Assembly (NCBI RefSeq): GCF_029937575.1
Contig: NZ_JAPYPS010000003.1
Coordinates: forward strand, 63,554 to 127,553
Reading direction: 5' to 3'
Origin: Nocardioides sp.
GTDB taxonomy: Bacteria > Actinomycetota > Actinomycetes > Propionibacteriales > Nocardioidaceae
Length of the DNA: 64,000 nt
Shown piece by piece: positions 1 to 7,575 of the stretch. The notes beneath the pieces were generated by a model. The model was not told the origin of the DNA and did not search any database. It saw only the letters and a program-made list of their open reading frames with translations. The number at the start of each line of letters is the position of its first letter. The first letter of the stretch is position 1. The translations under genes and the position numbers were made by a program.

Positions 1-666
1 GGTGCCCTCGAGGAGACCGAAGTCCTCGGTCGCCAAGGACGCGTCGGCCACCAGCTCGTAGGTGGCGTCCTGGTCGAGGCCTTCAGGGACCTCGAAGCGC
101 AGCCGGGCGGCCGCGTTGCTCGGCATCGTCTGCTCACCCTCGGCCACCACGGACGCGTCCGGGGCCACGATCCGCCAGGCGACGTCCAGCTCCGAGCCCG
201 CAGGCGCCTCGGTGTTGGCGACCTGGAGCTCGACCGGACCCGGCCTCAGCGGTGCCCGGTTGCGCACGTGGGCCACGTCGAAGCCGACTCGCCGGTAGAT
301 GTCCAGCGACTCCGACCGGGCGACCTCGACGCACGGGTAACCGCACCGGATGACCCACACGAACGTGTCGTCGGCGTTGTAGTCGAAGGTGACCGGGACC
401 TGGCCGTCGGGGGGGACGGCGAAGGTGTCCTGGTTCTGGTTGACCACGTAGAGGGCACCGGCCTCCGGCGCGTGGTCGACGACGCTGACCACGTAGTCGG
501 TGACGTCCGGGTTGAAGCGCGTGACGCTCGGGAAGGTCACCTCCACGTCGCCGGTTGGTGCCTCTGCGGGCGCCGGGTCCGCCGACGCTGGCGCTGCCGT
601 GCCGAGAACCTGCAGGGACGTGGTGACGGACAGGGCAACGGCGGCGACGAGCGCGCGGATCTTCAT
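1..666 (-). CDS. secreted protein, 3' end cut by window edge
   Basis: The frame stays open from an ATG at 666 to the left edge, giving 222 codons with no stop, so the C-terminus is missing. The N-terminus is a clear Sec signal peptide: MKIR, a hydrophobic stretch, then an Ala-rich cleavage region near TAAPASADP. The mature part has alternating beta-type stretches, with phrases such as DVEVTFPSVTRFNPDVTDY and FDYNADDTFVW, and a Cys pair in RCGYPCVEV. This looks like an extracellular beta-sandwich or Ig-like surface protein. I recognise no catalytic motif and cannot name the family. It is divergent from nothing; the next gene to the right is on the same strand. Confidence 0.7.
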   Translation of the reverse strand, partial: MKIRALVAAVALSVTTSLQVLGTAAPASADPAPAEAPTGDVEVTFPSVTRFNPDVTDYVVSVVDHAPEAGALYVVNQNQDTFAVPPDGQVPVTFDYNADDTFVWVIRCGYPCVEVARSESLDIYRRVGFDVAHVRNRAPLRPGPVELQVANTEAPAGSELDVAWRIVAPDASVVAEGEQTMPSNAAARLRFEVPEGLDQDATYELVADASLATEDFGLLEGT

Positions 667-770
667 CGTGGAGGCTTCTTCCGAGACGGGCCCCCGGATC
701 GAGGCGGCTCAGCGTAAGGCCGCCGTGTGCCCTCCGTCCCGGATTTTCCTCAACCCGGACGAGGCTCAGG

Positions 771-1196
771 TCACGTGGTCGTTCCGCCCGTCGAGTCGCC
801 CGCCCCGGAGTCCGGTACGACGTCGTCCTGCGGCACGGTGCCGGGCGGGAGCCCGCCCTGCTGGCCACCGGTCACGCCGCCCTGGAACTGGCCGCCCCGT
901 CCGGGGAGCTGACCCTGCTGACCCGGCTGCCCGGGCACGAACTGTCCACCCCCGGGCCCGCGCTGGTCGGTGTCGGCACCGTCCGAGACGGCGCCCAGCG
1001 CGGCTCCCCCGAGTCCCCCGAGCACGAGGGAGGCCAGGGCCACCGCAGCGACAGCGCGGAGGCCGAGCACGCGATGGCGCAGGCCGGTCGGGGGGTCGGC
1101 GTCAGCCGGGGCAGGGGTGGCCGGGGTGGCAGCGGGCGGTGGCGGGGGCGCGACGGTGTCGTCGATCGCCCGGGTGTCGTCGGTGTCCTGGTCCAT
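771..1196 (-). CDS. small single-pass membrane protein, Gly/Gln-rich tail
   Basis: 141 residues from ATG at 1196. The frame is open further upstream, but this start gives a sensible N-terminus (MDQDTDDTRAIDD) followed by a Pro/Ala-rich cytoplasmic segment. One hydrophobic helix (around residues 40-65, VAAVALASLVLGGLGGAALG) follows, then a low-complexity Gly/Gln/Pro-rich tail with PGQPGQQGQLPG-type phrases, probably outside the cell. The gene is divergent from the response regulator at 1343, so the 146-bp gap probably holds both promoters. No enzyme motif is visible. The layout (disordered, membrane, disordered) resembles small actinobacterial membrane proteins of unknown role placed beside two-component systems; a sensory or envelope link is only inference. 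Confidence 0.55.
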   Translation of the reverse strand: MDQDTDDTRAIDDTVAPPPPPAATPATPAPADADPPTGLRHRVLGLRAVAAVALASLVLGGLGGAALGAVSDGADTDQRGPGGGQFVPGQPGQQGQLPGRGGQFQGGVTGGQQGGLPPGTVPQDDVVPDSGAGDSTGGTTT

Positions 1197-1342
1197 GCAG
1201 CCAGGCTCGTCCGGGCACCTGTACGCCGGCTGTGGTCGCGATGTGGACTCGGCATGCGCTCCACCAACGGGACTCAGGCGCCCGCAGGCACCACCCAGCG
1301 TGTCCACAGCAAACCCACAGACAGGATCGTCACAGTGGACTC

Positions 1343-2071
1343 ATGACCACCGCACCAGCTCTCCTGCGTCCCGACGGAACGCCCGTCCGAGTCCTCGTCG
1401 TCGACGACGAGGTCAACATCGCCGAGCTCATCTCGATGGCCCTGCGCTACGAGGGCTGGGTCGTGGAGACCGTCCACACCGGCACCAAGGCCGTCGCTGC
1501 TGCCAAGGAGCACCAGCCCGACGCCGTGGTGCTCGACATGATGCTGCCCGACTTCGACGGGATGGAGGTGCTGCGCCGGATGCGCGGCACCGATCCCGAC
1601 GTACCGGTGCTCTTCCTGACAGCGCGCGACGCCGTCGAGGACCGGATCGCCGGCCTGACGGCGGGGGGCGACGACTACGTCACCAAGCCGTTCTCCCTGG
1701 AAGAGGTCGTGGCCAGGCTCCGGGCGCTGATGCGCCGCTCGGGCGCCCAGCAGGCGGCCACGTCCTCGCTGCTCACCGTCGGCGACCTGATCCTCGACGA
1801 GGACAGCCACGAGGTCCGTCGCGGCGGCACCGAGATCTCCCTGACCGCCACCGAGTTCGAGCTGCTGCGCTTCCTGATGCGCAACCCCAAGCGGGTGCTC
1901 AGCAAGGCGCAGATCCTCGACCGCGTGTGGAACTACGACTTCGGCGGCCAGGCCAACGTCGTCGAGCTCTACATCTCCTACCTGCGCAAGAAGGTCGACG
2001 CCGGACGGGAGCCGATGATCCACACCATGCGGGGCGCCGGCTACGTGCTCAAGCCGGCCGCGGGCTCGTGA
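1343..2071 (+). CDS. OmpR/PhoB-family response regulator
   Basis: 242 residues. The N-terminal receiver domain has the acidic pair D21-D22, the phosphoacceptor D65 in VVLDMMLPDFDG, the switch Thr in FLTARD and the conserved lysine K115 in YVTKPF. The C-terminal winged helix (about 145-240) carries TATEFELLRFLMRNP and ends with the wing phrase TMRGAGYVL, both typical of OmpR/PhoB DNA-binding domains. The ATG at 1343 matches the usual short N-terminus of the family. It overlaps the kinase gene by GTGA, so the two proteins are almost certainly translated together as one two-component system. The stimulus cannot be read from sequence. The architecture resembles actinobacterial TcrA/MprA-like regulators, but I would not give a symbol. 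Confidence 0.93.
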   Translation: MTTAPALLRPDGTPVRVLVVDDEVNIAELISMALRYEGWVVETVHTGTKAVAAAKEHQPDAVVLDMMLPDFDGMEVLRRMRGTDPDVPVLFLTARDAVEDRIAGLTAGGDDYVTKPFSLEEVVARLRALMRRSGAQQAATSSLLTVGDLILDEDSHEVRRGGTEISLTATEFELLRFLMRNPKRVLSKAQILDRVWNYDFGGQANVVELYISYLRKKVDAGREPMIHTMRGAGYVLKPAAGS

Positions 2072-3540
2072 GGGGTCGCTTCGCGTCGCTGACGTCGCGG
2101 CTCGTCGTCACCGCGGTCGCCCTGGTGCTGGCGACCTCCGTGCTGATCGGCGTCGTCACCGCCCTGACCGTGAAGACCTACCTCGGTGGCCAGCTCGACG
2201 ACGACGTGCGTGCCGCCTTGCAGCGTGCCGAGCGCGTGCCCAGCAGCCCGTTCTTCGGGCTCGACCAGCTGCCCTTCGCCGAGGAGCCGCCGGGCGACGG
2301 CGGCCCCGACGGGGACGATCCCGGCCGCGGCCAGTCCGTCGGCACTCTCACCGCCTTCTTCGAGCAGTACGCCGACTACGACGCCGACCCGACGGGCACC
2401 CTGCTCACCCAAGGCCAGCGCGGCCGCCCCGGGGACTCCAACCTGTCCGAGGAGGTGCTGGACCGGATCGACGAGCTGCCGGCCGACGGCACCCCGCGCA
2501 AGCTCGATCTCCCCGGACTCGGGAGCTACCGGATCGCCGTGAGCGAGACCTCCACCGGCAGCTACAAGGTCGCGGCCGGGCTGCCGACCGACGACGTGGA
2601 CGGAGTGGTGACGACCCTCATCAGCACCGAGGCACTGCTGATCCTGCTCGGCGCCATGATGGCCGCGGTCGCCGGACGTTCCGTCGTACGGCGTCAGCTG
2701 CGCCCTCTCACGGAGGTCGCCGAGACCGCACACTCGGTCGCCGAGCTGCCGCTCGACTCGGGTGAGATCGGTGTGACCGAGCGAGTCCCGGCGCACCTGA
2801 CGGACGTGCGCACCGAGGTCGGGCAGGTGGGGGCGGCGCTCAACACGCTCCTCGCCCACGTCGAGACGTCCCTGGACGCGCGCCACGCGAGCGAGCAGCG
2901 GGTGCGCCAGTTCGTCGCCGACGCCTCGCACGAGCTGCGCACGCCCCTCACCACGATCGCCGGCTACACCGAGCTGGCCAGACGCCGGCCCGACGACTCC
3001 GCGGCCGGCGCGATGGCGCTCGCCAAGGTCGAGGAGGAGTCGGCACGGATGACCGCCCTCGTCGAGGACCTGTTGCTGCTCGCGCGCCTGGACTCGGGTC
3101 GACCCCTCGAGCGCGAGGACGTCGACCTGACGCGACTGCTGGTCGAGGCCGTCTCGGACGCCCGCGTGCTCGCGCCGGAGCACCAGTGGCGGCTCGAGCT
3201 GCCCGAGGACGTCGTGGAGGTCCCCGGCGACGCGCTGCGGCTGCACCAGGTCGTGACGAACCTGCTCACCAACGCCCGCAAGTACACGCCGCCCGGCACC
3301 ACGGTCACGGTGACGGCGCGCCCCGACGGCTTCACCGTGCACGACGACGGCCCGGGCTTCCCGCCCGAGATCGCCCCCCACGCCTTCGAACGGTTCGCCC
3401 GTGCCGATGCCGGGCGCAACCGCGCCGGCGGGGTCGGGCTGGGCCTGGCTCTGGTGGAGGCCATCACGGCGGCCCACGGTGGCACCGTCAGGTTGAGCAG
3501 CGAGCCGGGCGACACCCGGATCGACGTCCGCCTCGGCTGA
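2068..3540 (+). CDS. membrane sensor histidine kinase
   Basis: 490 residues from GTG at 2068, which overlaps the regulator's stop codon. A first membrane helix lies at about 11-35, followed by an extracytoplasmic region of about 150 residues with an acidic Gly/Asp-rich insertion (EEPPGDGGPDGDD), then a second helix at about 186-204. A HAMP-like linker follows, then the dimerisation and phosphoacceptor domain with H288 in DASHELRTPL. The ATPase core shows the N box (NLLTNARKYTPPG), the G1 box (DDGPGFPPE) and the G2 box (GVGLGLALV). All catalytic elements are present. It is the cognate kinase of the preceding regulator. The sensor region has no recognised ligand fold, so the signal is unknown. 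Confidence 0.93.
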   Translation: MRGRFASLTSRLVVTAVALVLATSVLIGVVTALTVKTYLGGQLDDDVRAALQRAERVPSSPFFGLDQLPFAEEPPGDGGPDGDDPGRGQSVGTLTAFFEQYADYDADPTGTLLTQGQRGRPGDSNLSEEVLDRIDELPADGTPRKLDLPGLGSYRIAVSETSTGSYKVAAGLPTDDVDGVVTTLISTEALLILLGAMMAAVAGRSVVRRQLRPLTEVAETAHSVAELPLDSGEIGVTERVPAHLTDVRTEVGQVGAALNTLLAHVETSLDARHASEQRVRQFVADASHELRTPLTTIAGYTELARRRPDDSAAGAMALAKVEEESARMTALVEDLLLLARLDSGRPLEREDVDLTRLLVEAVSDARVLAPEHQWRLELPEDVVEVPGDALRLHQVVTNLLTNARKYTPPGTTVTVTARPDGFTVHDDGPGFPPEIAPHAFERFARADAGRNRAGGVGLGLALVEAITAAHGGTVRLSSEPGDTRIDVRLG

Positions 3541-3574
3541 GACCGACCCGCGCCGGCGAGTTGGCCCCCGATGC

Positions 3575-3587
3575 ATTGTCTGACAAT
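3575..3587. promoter_or_regulatory. perfect palindromic operator (GntR-like) before rocD
   Basis: ATTGTCTGACAAT is a perfect 13-bp palindrome around a central T. It contains the T-N-G-T...A-C-N-A pattern preferred by FadR-type GntR regulators. It overlaps the likely -35 element of the aminotransferase promoter, which fits repression. No GntR-type gene of this sort lies beside it, so the regulator must be encoded elsewhere. Confidence 0.6.
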
Positions 3588-3608
3588 CTGGGGCGGGCTC
3601 GCTACGGT
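3580..3608 (+). promoter_or_regulatory. probable rocD promoter
   Basis: A CTGACA hexamer (3580-3585) and a TACGGT hexamer (3603-3608) are separated by 17 bp, which fits a housekeeping-sigma promoter. The -35 lies inside the 13-bp palindrome. About 30 nt then lead to the start codon, with a good Shine-Dalgarno GAGAGGAG near 3621. Confidence 0.5.
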
Positions 3609-3638
3609 GGGCCCAGACCCGAGAGGAGCGTGATCCGC

Positions 3639-4865
3639 ATGACGATGACCGACCCCGCGACGTCCACGAGTGGCGTCGAGTTCGGCCGGGCCGAGGCCCG
3701 TACCGCACACAACTACCACCCCCTGCCGGTCGTGGTCGCCCACGCCGAGGGCGCCTGGATGACCGATGTCGACGGGAGCCGCTTCCTCGACCTGCTCGCC
3801 GGCTACTCAGCCCTCAACTTCGGTCACTCGCACCCGCGGCTCATCGAGACCGCGCACGCCCAGCTCGACAAGCTGACCCTGACCAGCCGGGCCTTCGTGC
3901 ACGACCAGTTCGCCGACTTCACCGCCAAGCTGGGCGACCTGTGCGGCAAGGACCTCGTCCTGCCGATGAACACCGGCGCCGAGGCCGTGGAGACCGCCAT
4001 CAAGGTCGCGCGCAAGTGGGGCTACCAGGTCAAGGGCGTCCCCGCCGACCAGGCGAAGATCATCGTCGCCAGCGGCAACTTCCACGGCCGCACCACCACG
4101 ATCGTCGGTTTCTCCGACGACGAGGAGGCCCGTGCCGACTTCGGCCCCTTCGCTCCCGGCTTCACGTCCGTCCCGTACGGCGACCTCGAGGCGCTCGAGG
4201 CCGCGATCGACCCGACGACGGTCGCCGTCCTGATCGAGCCGATCCAGGGCGAGGGTGGCGTCGTGATCCCGCCCAAGGGCTACCTTCGCGGCATCCGGGA
4301 GGCCTGCACCCGCAGCAACGTGCTCTTCGCAGCCGACGAGATCCAGGCCGGCCTCGGTCGCACCGGCACCACGTTCGCCTGCGACCACGAGGGTGTCGTC
4401 CCCGACATCTACGTGCTCGGCAAGGCCCTCGGTGGCGGCGTCGTCCCGGTCTCGGCCATCGTCGCCGACCGCGACGTGCTCGGCGTCCTCAAGCCCGGCC
4501 AGCACGGCTCCACCTTCGGCGGCAACGCCCTCGCCTGCGCGGTCGGGTCGACCGTCGTCGACATGCTGGCGACCGGCGACTTCCAGCGCCGCGCAGCCGA
4601 GCTCAGCACCATGCTGCGCGAGCGGCTCGAGGCCATGGTCGGCCACGGCGTCCTCGCCGTGCGCGTGCGCGGCCTGTGGGCCGGCGTCGACATCGACCCG
4701 TCCGTGGGCAGCGGCCGTGAGGTCTGCGAGAAGCTGATGGCCCGCGGCGTCCTGGCCAAGGACACCCACGGCTCGACGATCCGCCTCGCGCCCCCGCTGG
4801 TCATCTCCGAGGAGGACCTCGCCTGGGGTCTCGACCAGCTCGCCGCCGTGGTGGCCGGCGACTGA
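3639..4865 (+). CDS. rocD: ornithine aminotransferase (class III, PLP)
   Basis: 408 residues. It transfers the delta-amino group of ornithine to 2-oxoglutarate, giving glutamate semialdehyde for arginine/ornithine catabolism or proline supply. Family signs include the N-terminal NYHPLPVVVAHAEGAW, the glycine-rich PLP phosphate site MNTGAEAVETAIK, the aromatic stacking region NFHGRTTTIVGFSDD, the metal-like DEIQAGLGRTG and the Schiff-base lysine K262 in VLGKALGGG. The ornithine subclass is preferred over acetylornithine or GABA aminotransferase because of the YSALNFGHSHPRL and AVETAIKVARKWGYQVKG segments. The start is ATG 3639, 8 nt after GAGAGGAG; an ATG two codons later is possible. No rocF or rocA is adjacent, so its regulation probably comes from the upstream palindrome. 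Confidence 0.9.
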   Translation: MTMTDPATSTSGVEFGRAEARTAHNYHPLPVVVAHAEGAWMTDVDGSRFLDLLAGYSALNFGHSHPRLIETAHAQLDKLTLTSRAFVHDQFADFTAKLGDLCGKDLVLPMNTGAEAVETAIKVARKWGYQVKGVPADQAKIIVASGNFHGRTTTIVGFSDDEEARADFGPFAPGFTSVPYGDLEALEAAIDPTTVAVLIEPIQGEGGVVIPPKGYLRGIREACTRSNVLFAADEIQAGLGRTGTTFACDHEGVVPDIYVLGKALGGGVVPVSAIVADRDVLGVLKPGQHGSTFGGNALACAVGSTVVDMLATGDFQRRAAELSTMLRERLEAMVGHGVLAVRVRGLWAGVDIDPSVGSGREVCEKLMARGVLAKDTHGSTIRLAPPLVISEEDLAWGLDQLAAVVAGD

Positions 4866-4944
4866 CCCCGGCCCTCCCCGGCCCACAGGAGACCAACAGG
4901 TAGGACCGAACCCCGCCCCAGCCTGACTGGCCATCGTCTCCCCC

Positions 4945-6867
4945 ATGACGCTGACCGACGCGCGACCCGCAGCCTCCCGAGACTCCGACGACCAGGTGGT
5001 CGAGACCGACCTCCGCCCCAGCCTGCGCCAGCAGGTGGCGAGGCTGGACCAGGAACGCGCGGCGTACGTCGTGCTGCTGGGCGCGACGGCGCTGCTCTAC
5101 CTGTGGGGGCTGGGCGCCTCCGGCTACGCCAACTCGTTCTACTCGGCGGCCGCGCAGGCAGGCTCGGAGTCGTGGAAGGCCTTCTTCTTCGGCGCTTCCG
5201 ACGCGGCCGGCTCGATCACCGTCGACAAGCCACCGCTGTCGATCTGGCCGATGGCACTCTCGGTGCGGGTCTTCGGACTCTCCTCGTGGAGCATCCTGGT
5301 GCCGCAGGCCCTGATGGGTATCGGCACCGTCGCCCTGCTGCACGCCACCGTGCGCCGGGTGACCGGGTCGGGCTGGGCCGGGATCGTCGCCGGGGCGACG
5401 CTGGCAGCTACCCCGGTAGCGGTGCTGATGTTCCGGTTCAACAACCCCGACGCGCTGCTCGTGCTGCTGATGGCTGCCGCGGCCTACGCCGTCGTCCGCG
5501 CACTCGAGTCCCCGCGGGCCCTGCGGTGGATGGTGCTCGGTGGAGCGTTCGTCGGGCTCGCGTTCCTCACCAAGACCCTGCAGGCCTTCCTGGTGCTGCC
5601 CGCACTGGCCGCGACCTACGCGATCTTCGCAGCCGTCCCGTGGCGCACCCGCGTCCTGCACCTGCTGGCGGCGTTCGGGTCGATGGTCGTGGCCGGCGGC
5701 TGGTGGGTCGCGATCGTGCAGCTGTGGCCGGCCTCGTCGCGGCCCTACATCGGCGGCTCGCAGACCAACGACTTCCTCGAGCTGACCTTCGGCTACAACG
5801 GGTTCGGACGCCTCACCGGCGACGAGGCCGGGTCGGTCGGCGGGGGCAACGGGTGGGGCTCCACCGGGCTGCTGCGCCTCTTCGGCTCCGACAACGGCGG
5901 CCAGGTCGCGTGGCTGATCCCGGCGGCCCTGATCCTGGGCGCCGGCGCCGTGTGGTGCGGGTCGCGGATGGTGCGTGCCCTGGCCACCCTGCTCCTGGGC
6001 TGGCTGGTCGTCACCGCACTGACCTTCAGCCTGATGGCCGGCATCTACCACGCCTACTACACGGTCGCCCTGGCCCCGGCGGTCGCCGGACTCGTGGGAC
6101 TCGGCGGCTGGGCGCTGTGGCAGCGCCGCGACTCGCTCGTCGCCGCGGGTCTGCTCGGCCTCGCCACCGCGACGACCACGGGCTTCGGCTTCGCGCTCCT
6201 GGACCGCACGCCCGACTTCGCGCCGTGGCTGAGGTACGTCGTCGCCACCGTCGGCTTCGCGGCCGCCCTGATGATCGTGGGGGCCCGACACCTGCCTGCG
6301 CGCGTGGCCTCGGTCGTCGCCGTGGCCGCCCTGCTCGCCGGGCTGGGCGGCCCGGCGGCGTACGCCCTGGAGACGGCAGCGACCCCCCACACCGGCTCGA
6401 TCCCGACGGCAGGCCCCAGCACGAGCGGCGGGTCGGGCGCCGGGTTCGGCGGTCAGGCCGGCGGGCCGGGCACCGCGACCACGGGCGGTGTCGGCGGCCT
6501 GCTGGACGGCAGCACCTCGACCGATGCCGTGACCTCGCTCCTGCTCTCGGACGCCGACTCCTACACCTGGGTCGCGGCGACCGTCGGGGCGAACTCCGCG
6601 GCGGGCTACCAGCTGGCTTCCGAGGAGTCGGTGATGCCGATCGGCGGCTTCAACGGCAGCGACCCGAGCCCCACGCTCGCGCAGTTCCAGGAGCTGGTGG
6701 CCGACGGCCAGATCCACTTCTTCATCAGCGGTGGCGGCGGCCTCGGCGGCGGGCGAGGCGGCCCCGGGGGCAGCGCGAGCACCTCGGACATCGAGGCCTG
6801 GGTCGCAGCCACGTACACCGCCCAGACGGTGGACGGGGTCACCCTCTACGACCTCTCCGGCGCCTGA
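4945..6867 (+). CDS. GT39-type membrane glycosyltransferase (PMT/ArnT-like)
   Basis: 640 residues with about ten to eleven membrane helices. The first outer loop carries a VDKPPLSIW motif, matching the substrate-binding DKPP-type loop of ArnT and related dolichyl/polyprenyl-phosphate sugar transferases, and is followed by alternating helices through about residue 470. The C-terminal third is an extracytoplasmic domain rich in Gly/Ser/Thr (TSGGSGAGFGGQAGGPG, then SGGGGLGGGRGGPGG) with an alpha/beta part (VAATVGANSAAGYQL). This layout is common in actinobacterial GT39 proteins that use polyprenyl-phosphate sugars to modify proteins or wall polymers. The acceptor is unknown. Its ATG lies 79 bp after rocD, with no ribosome-binding site but a weak CATCGT hexamer 7 nt upstream, so it may be leaderless. 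Confidence 0.82.
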   Translation: MTLTDARPAASRDSDDQVVETDLRPSLRQQVARLDQERAAYVVLLGATALLYLWGLGASGYANSFYSAAAQAGSESWKAFFFGASDAAGSITVDKPPLSIWPMALSVRVFGLSSWSILVPQALMGIGTVALLHATVRRVTGSGWAGIVAGATLAATPVAVLMFRFNNPDALLVLLMAAAAYAVVRALESPRALRWMVLGGAFVGLAFLTKTLQAFLVLPALAATYAIFAAVPWRTRVLHLLAAFGSMVVAGGWWVAIVQLWPASSRPYIGGSQTNDFLELTFGYNGFGRLTGDEAGSVGGGNGWGSTGLLRLFGSDNGGQVAWLIPAALILGAGAVWCGSRMVRALATLLLGWLVVTALTFSLMAGIYHAYYTVALAPAVAGLVGLGGWALWQRRDSLVAAGLLGLATATTTGFGFALLDRTPDFAPWLRYVVATVGFAAALMIVGARHLPARVASVVAVAALLAGLGGPAAYALETAATPHTGSIPTAGPSTSGGSGAGFGGQAGGPGTATTGGVGGLLDGSTSTDAVTSLLLSDADSYTWVAATVGANSAAGYQLASEESVMPIGGFNGSDPSPTLAQFQELVADGQIHFFISGGGGLGGGRGGPGGSASTSDIEAWVAATYTAQTVDGVTLYDLSGA

Positions 6868-6911
6868 GCGCCGGCTCAGGACGCGAAGCCCGCCGTGCCC
6901 GTGCGCGGCGG
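6857..6911. terminator. two GC hairpins between convergent genes
   Basis: CCGGCGC-CTGA-GCGCCGG (6857-6874) is a perfect 7-bp stem that encloses the stop codon of the glycosyltransferase. A second stem, CCGCCG (6890-6895) with CGGCGG (6906-6911), lies in the gap before the convergent tetR end. Neither has a T tract, as is common for actinobacterial terminators. They may act on both strands. Confidence 0.4.
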
Positions 6912-6916
6912 CTGGG

Positions 6917-7534
6917 TCAGGCCAGCGCCTCGACGAGGGCCGGCAGCGACGCGATCATGATCGCGAGCAGCTCGTCGCGGGAGACGCCGGCCGGGTCGGC
7001 GACCCAGCTCAGCACCAGGTCCTCCACCATGGCCGACCAGCCGCGCACGACCAGCCGCGTGGTGGGCGTGTCGGGGATGATCTCGGCCTGCGCGTCCTCG
7101 CGGAAGATCCGGTCGGTCAGTGCCGCCCGTGCCTCGTCGTAGATCGCCCGCATCGTCTCGTTGCCGCCGGCGGCGCCCTTGACCAGCGAGAGGTAGCCCT
7201 CGTGGTTGCTCTCGACGTAGTCGAGGTAGGCCGTCATCGAGACCGTGAGCCGGTGGAGCGGGTCGCTGTCGACGGGCGGAGCCGTCTGGGCGATCAGGTC
7301 GTCGGCCGCCCGCCGTACGACGGCCTCGTGGAAGGCGTGCTTGTTGCCGAAGTAGTGGTAGAGCAGCCCGCGCGAGATCCCCGCCTCCTCGGCGAAGAGG
7401 TCGATCGACAGCTCGTCGAGCGAACGGGTCGCCAGCAGCCGCACCCCCAGGTCCAGCAGCTGCGCGCGGCGTTGGTCGGGGCTGAGGCGGCTCCGGGAGG
7501 CGGACTTCGATGTGCTGGCGGTCACGACACGCAT
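6917..7534 (-). CDS. TetR-family repressor
   Basis: 205 residues. The N-terminal helix-turn-helix is clear: RRAQLLDLGVRLLATRSLDELSIDLFAEEAGISRGLLYHYFGNKHAFHEAV, with the YHYFGNK signature. The larger C-terminal part is a ligand-binding helical bundle with no recognisable ligand. It is divergent from the monooxygenase at 7576 with only 41 bp between starts. A perfect inverted repeat starts 2 nt upstream of its ATG and covers the monooxygenase -35 element. The simplest reading is a local repressor controlling itself and the monooxygenase-SDR pair, with the monooxygenase substrate or a related compound as inducer. Confidence 0.9.
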   Translation of the reverse strand: MRVVTASTSKSASRSRLSPDQRRAQLLDLGVRLLATRSLDELSIDLFAEEAGISRGLLYHYFGNKHAFHEAVVRRAADDLIAQTAPPVDSDPLHRLTVSMTAYLDYVESNHEGYLSLVKGAAGGNETMRAIYDEARAALTDRIFREDAQAEIIPDTPTTRLVVRGWSAMVEDLVLSWVADPAGVSRDELLAIMIASLPALVEALA

Positions 7535-7536
7535 TC

Positions 7537-7555
7537 TATTGACATCTATTCAATA
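7537..7555. promoter_or_regulatory. TetR operator candidate (inverted repeat)
   Basis: TATTGA (7537-7542) and TCAATA (7550-7555) are perfect inverted arms 7 bp apart, in the 41-bp gap between tetR and the monooxygenase. The position covers both promoters, as expected for an autoregulated TetR operator. Confidence 0.65.
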
Positions 7556-7568
7556 AGGGCAATACCGT
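7539..7568 (+). promoter_or_regulatory. monooxygenase promoter, probably leaderless
   Basis: A consensus -35 TTGACA (7539-7544) is followed after 18 bp by TACCGT (7563-7568). The ATG at 7576 is only 7 nt after the -10 and no Shine-Dalgarno is present, so transcription should begin at or next to the start codon. The -35 lies inside the TetR inverted repeat. Confidence 0.6.
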
Positions 7569-7575
7569 CGGCTCC

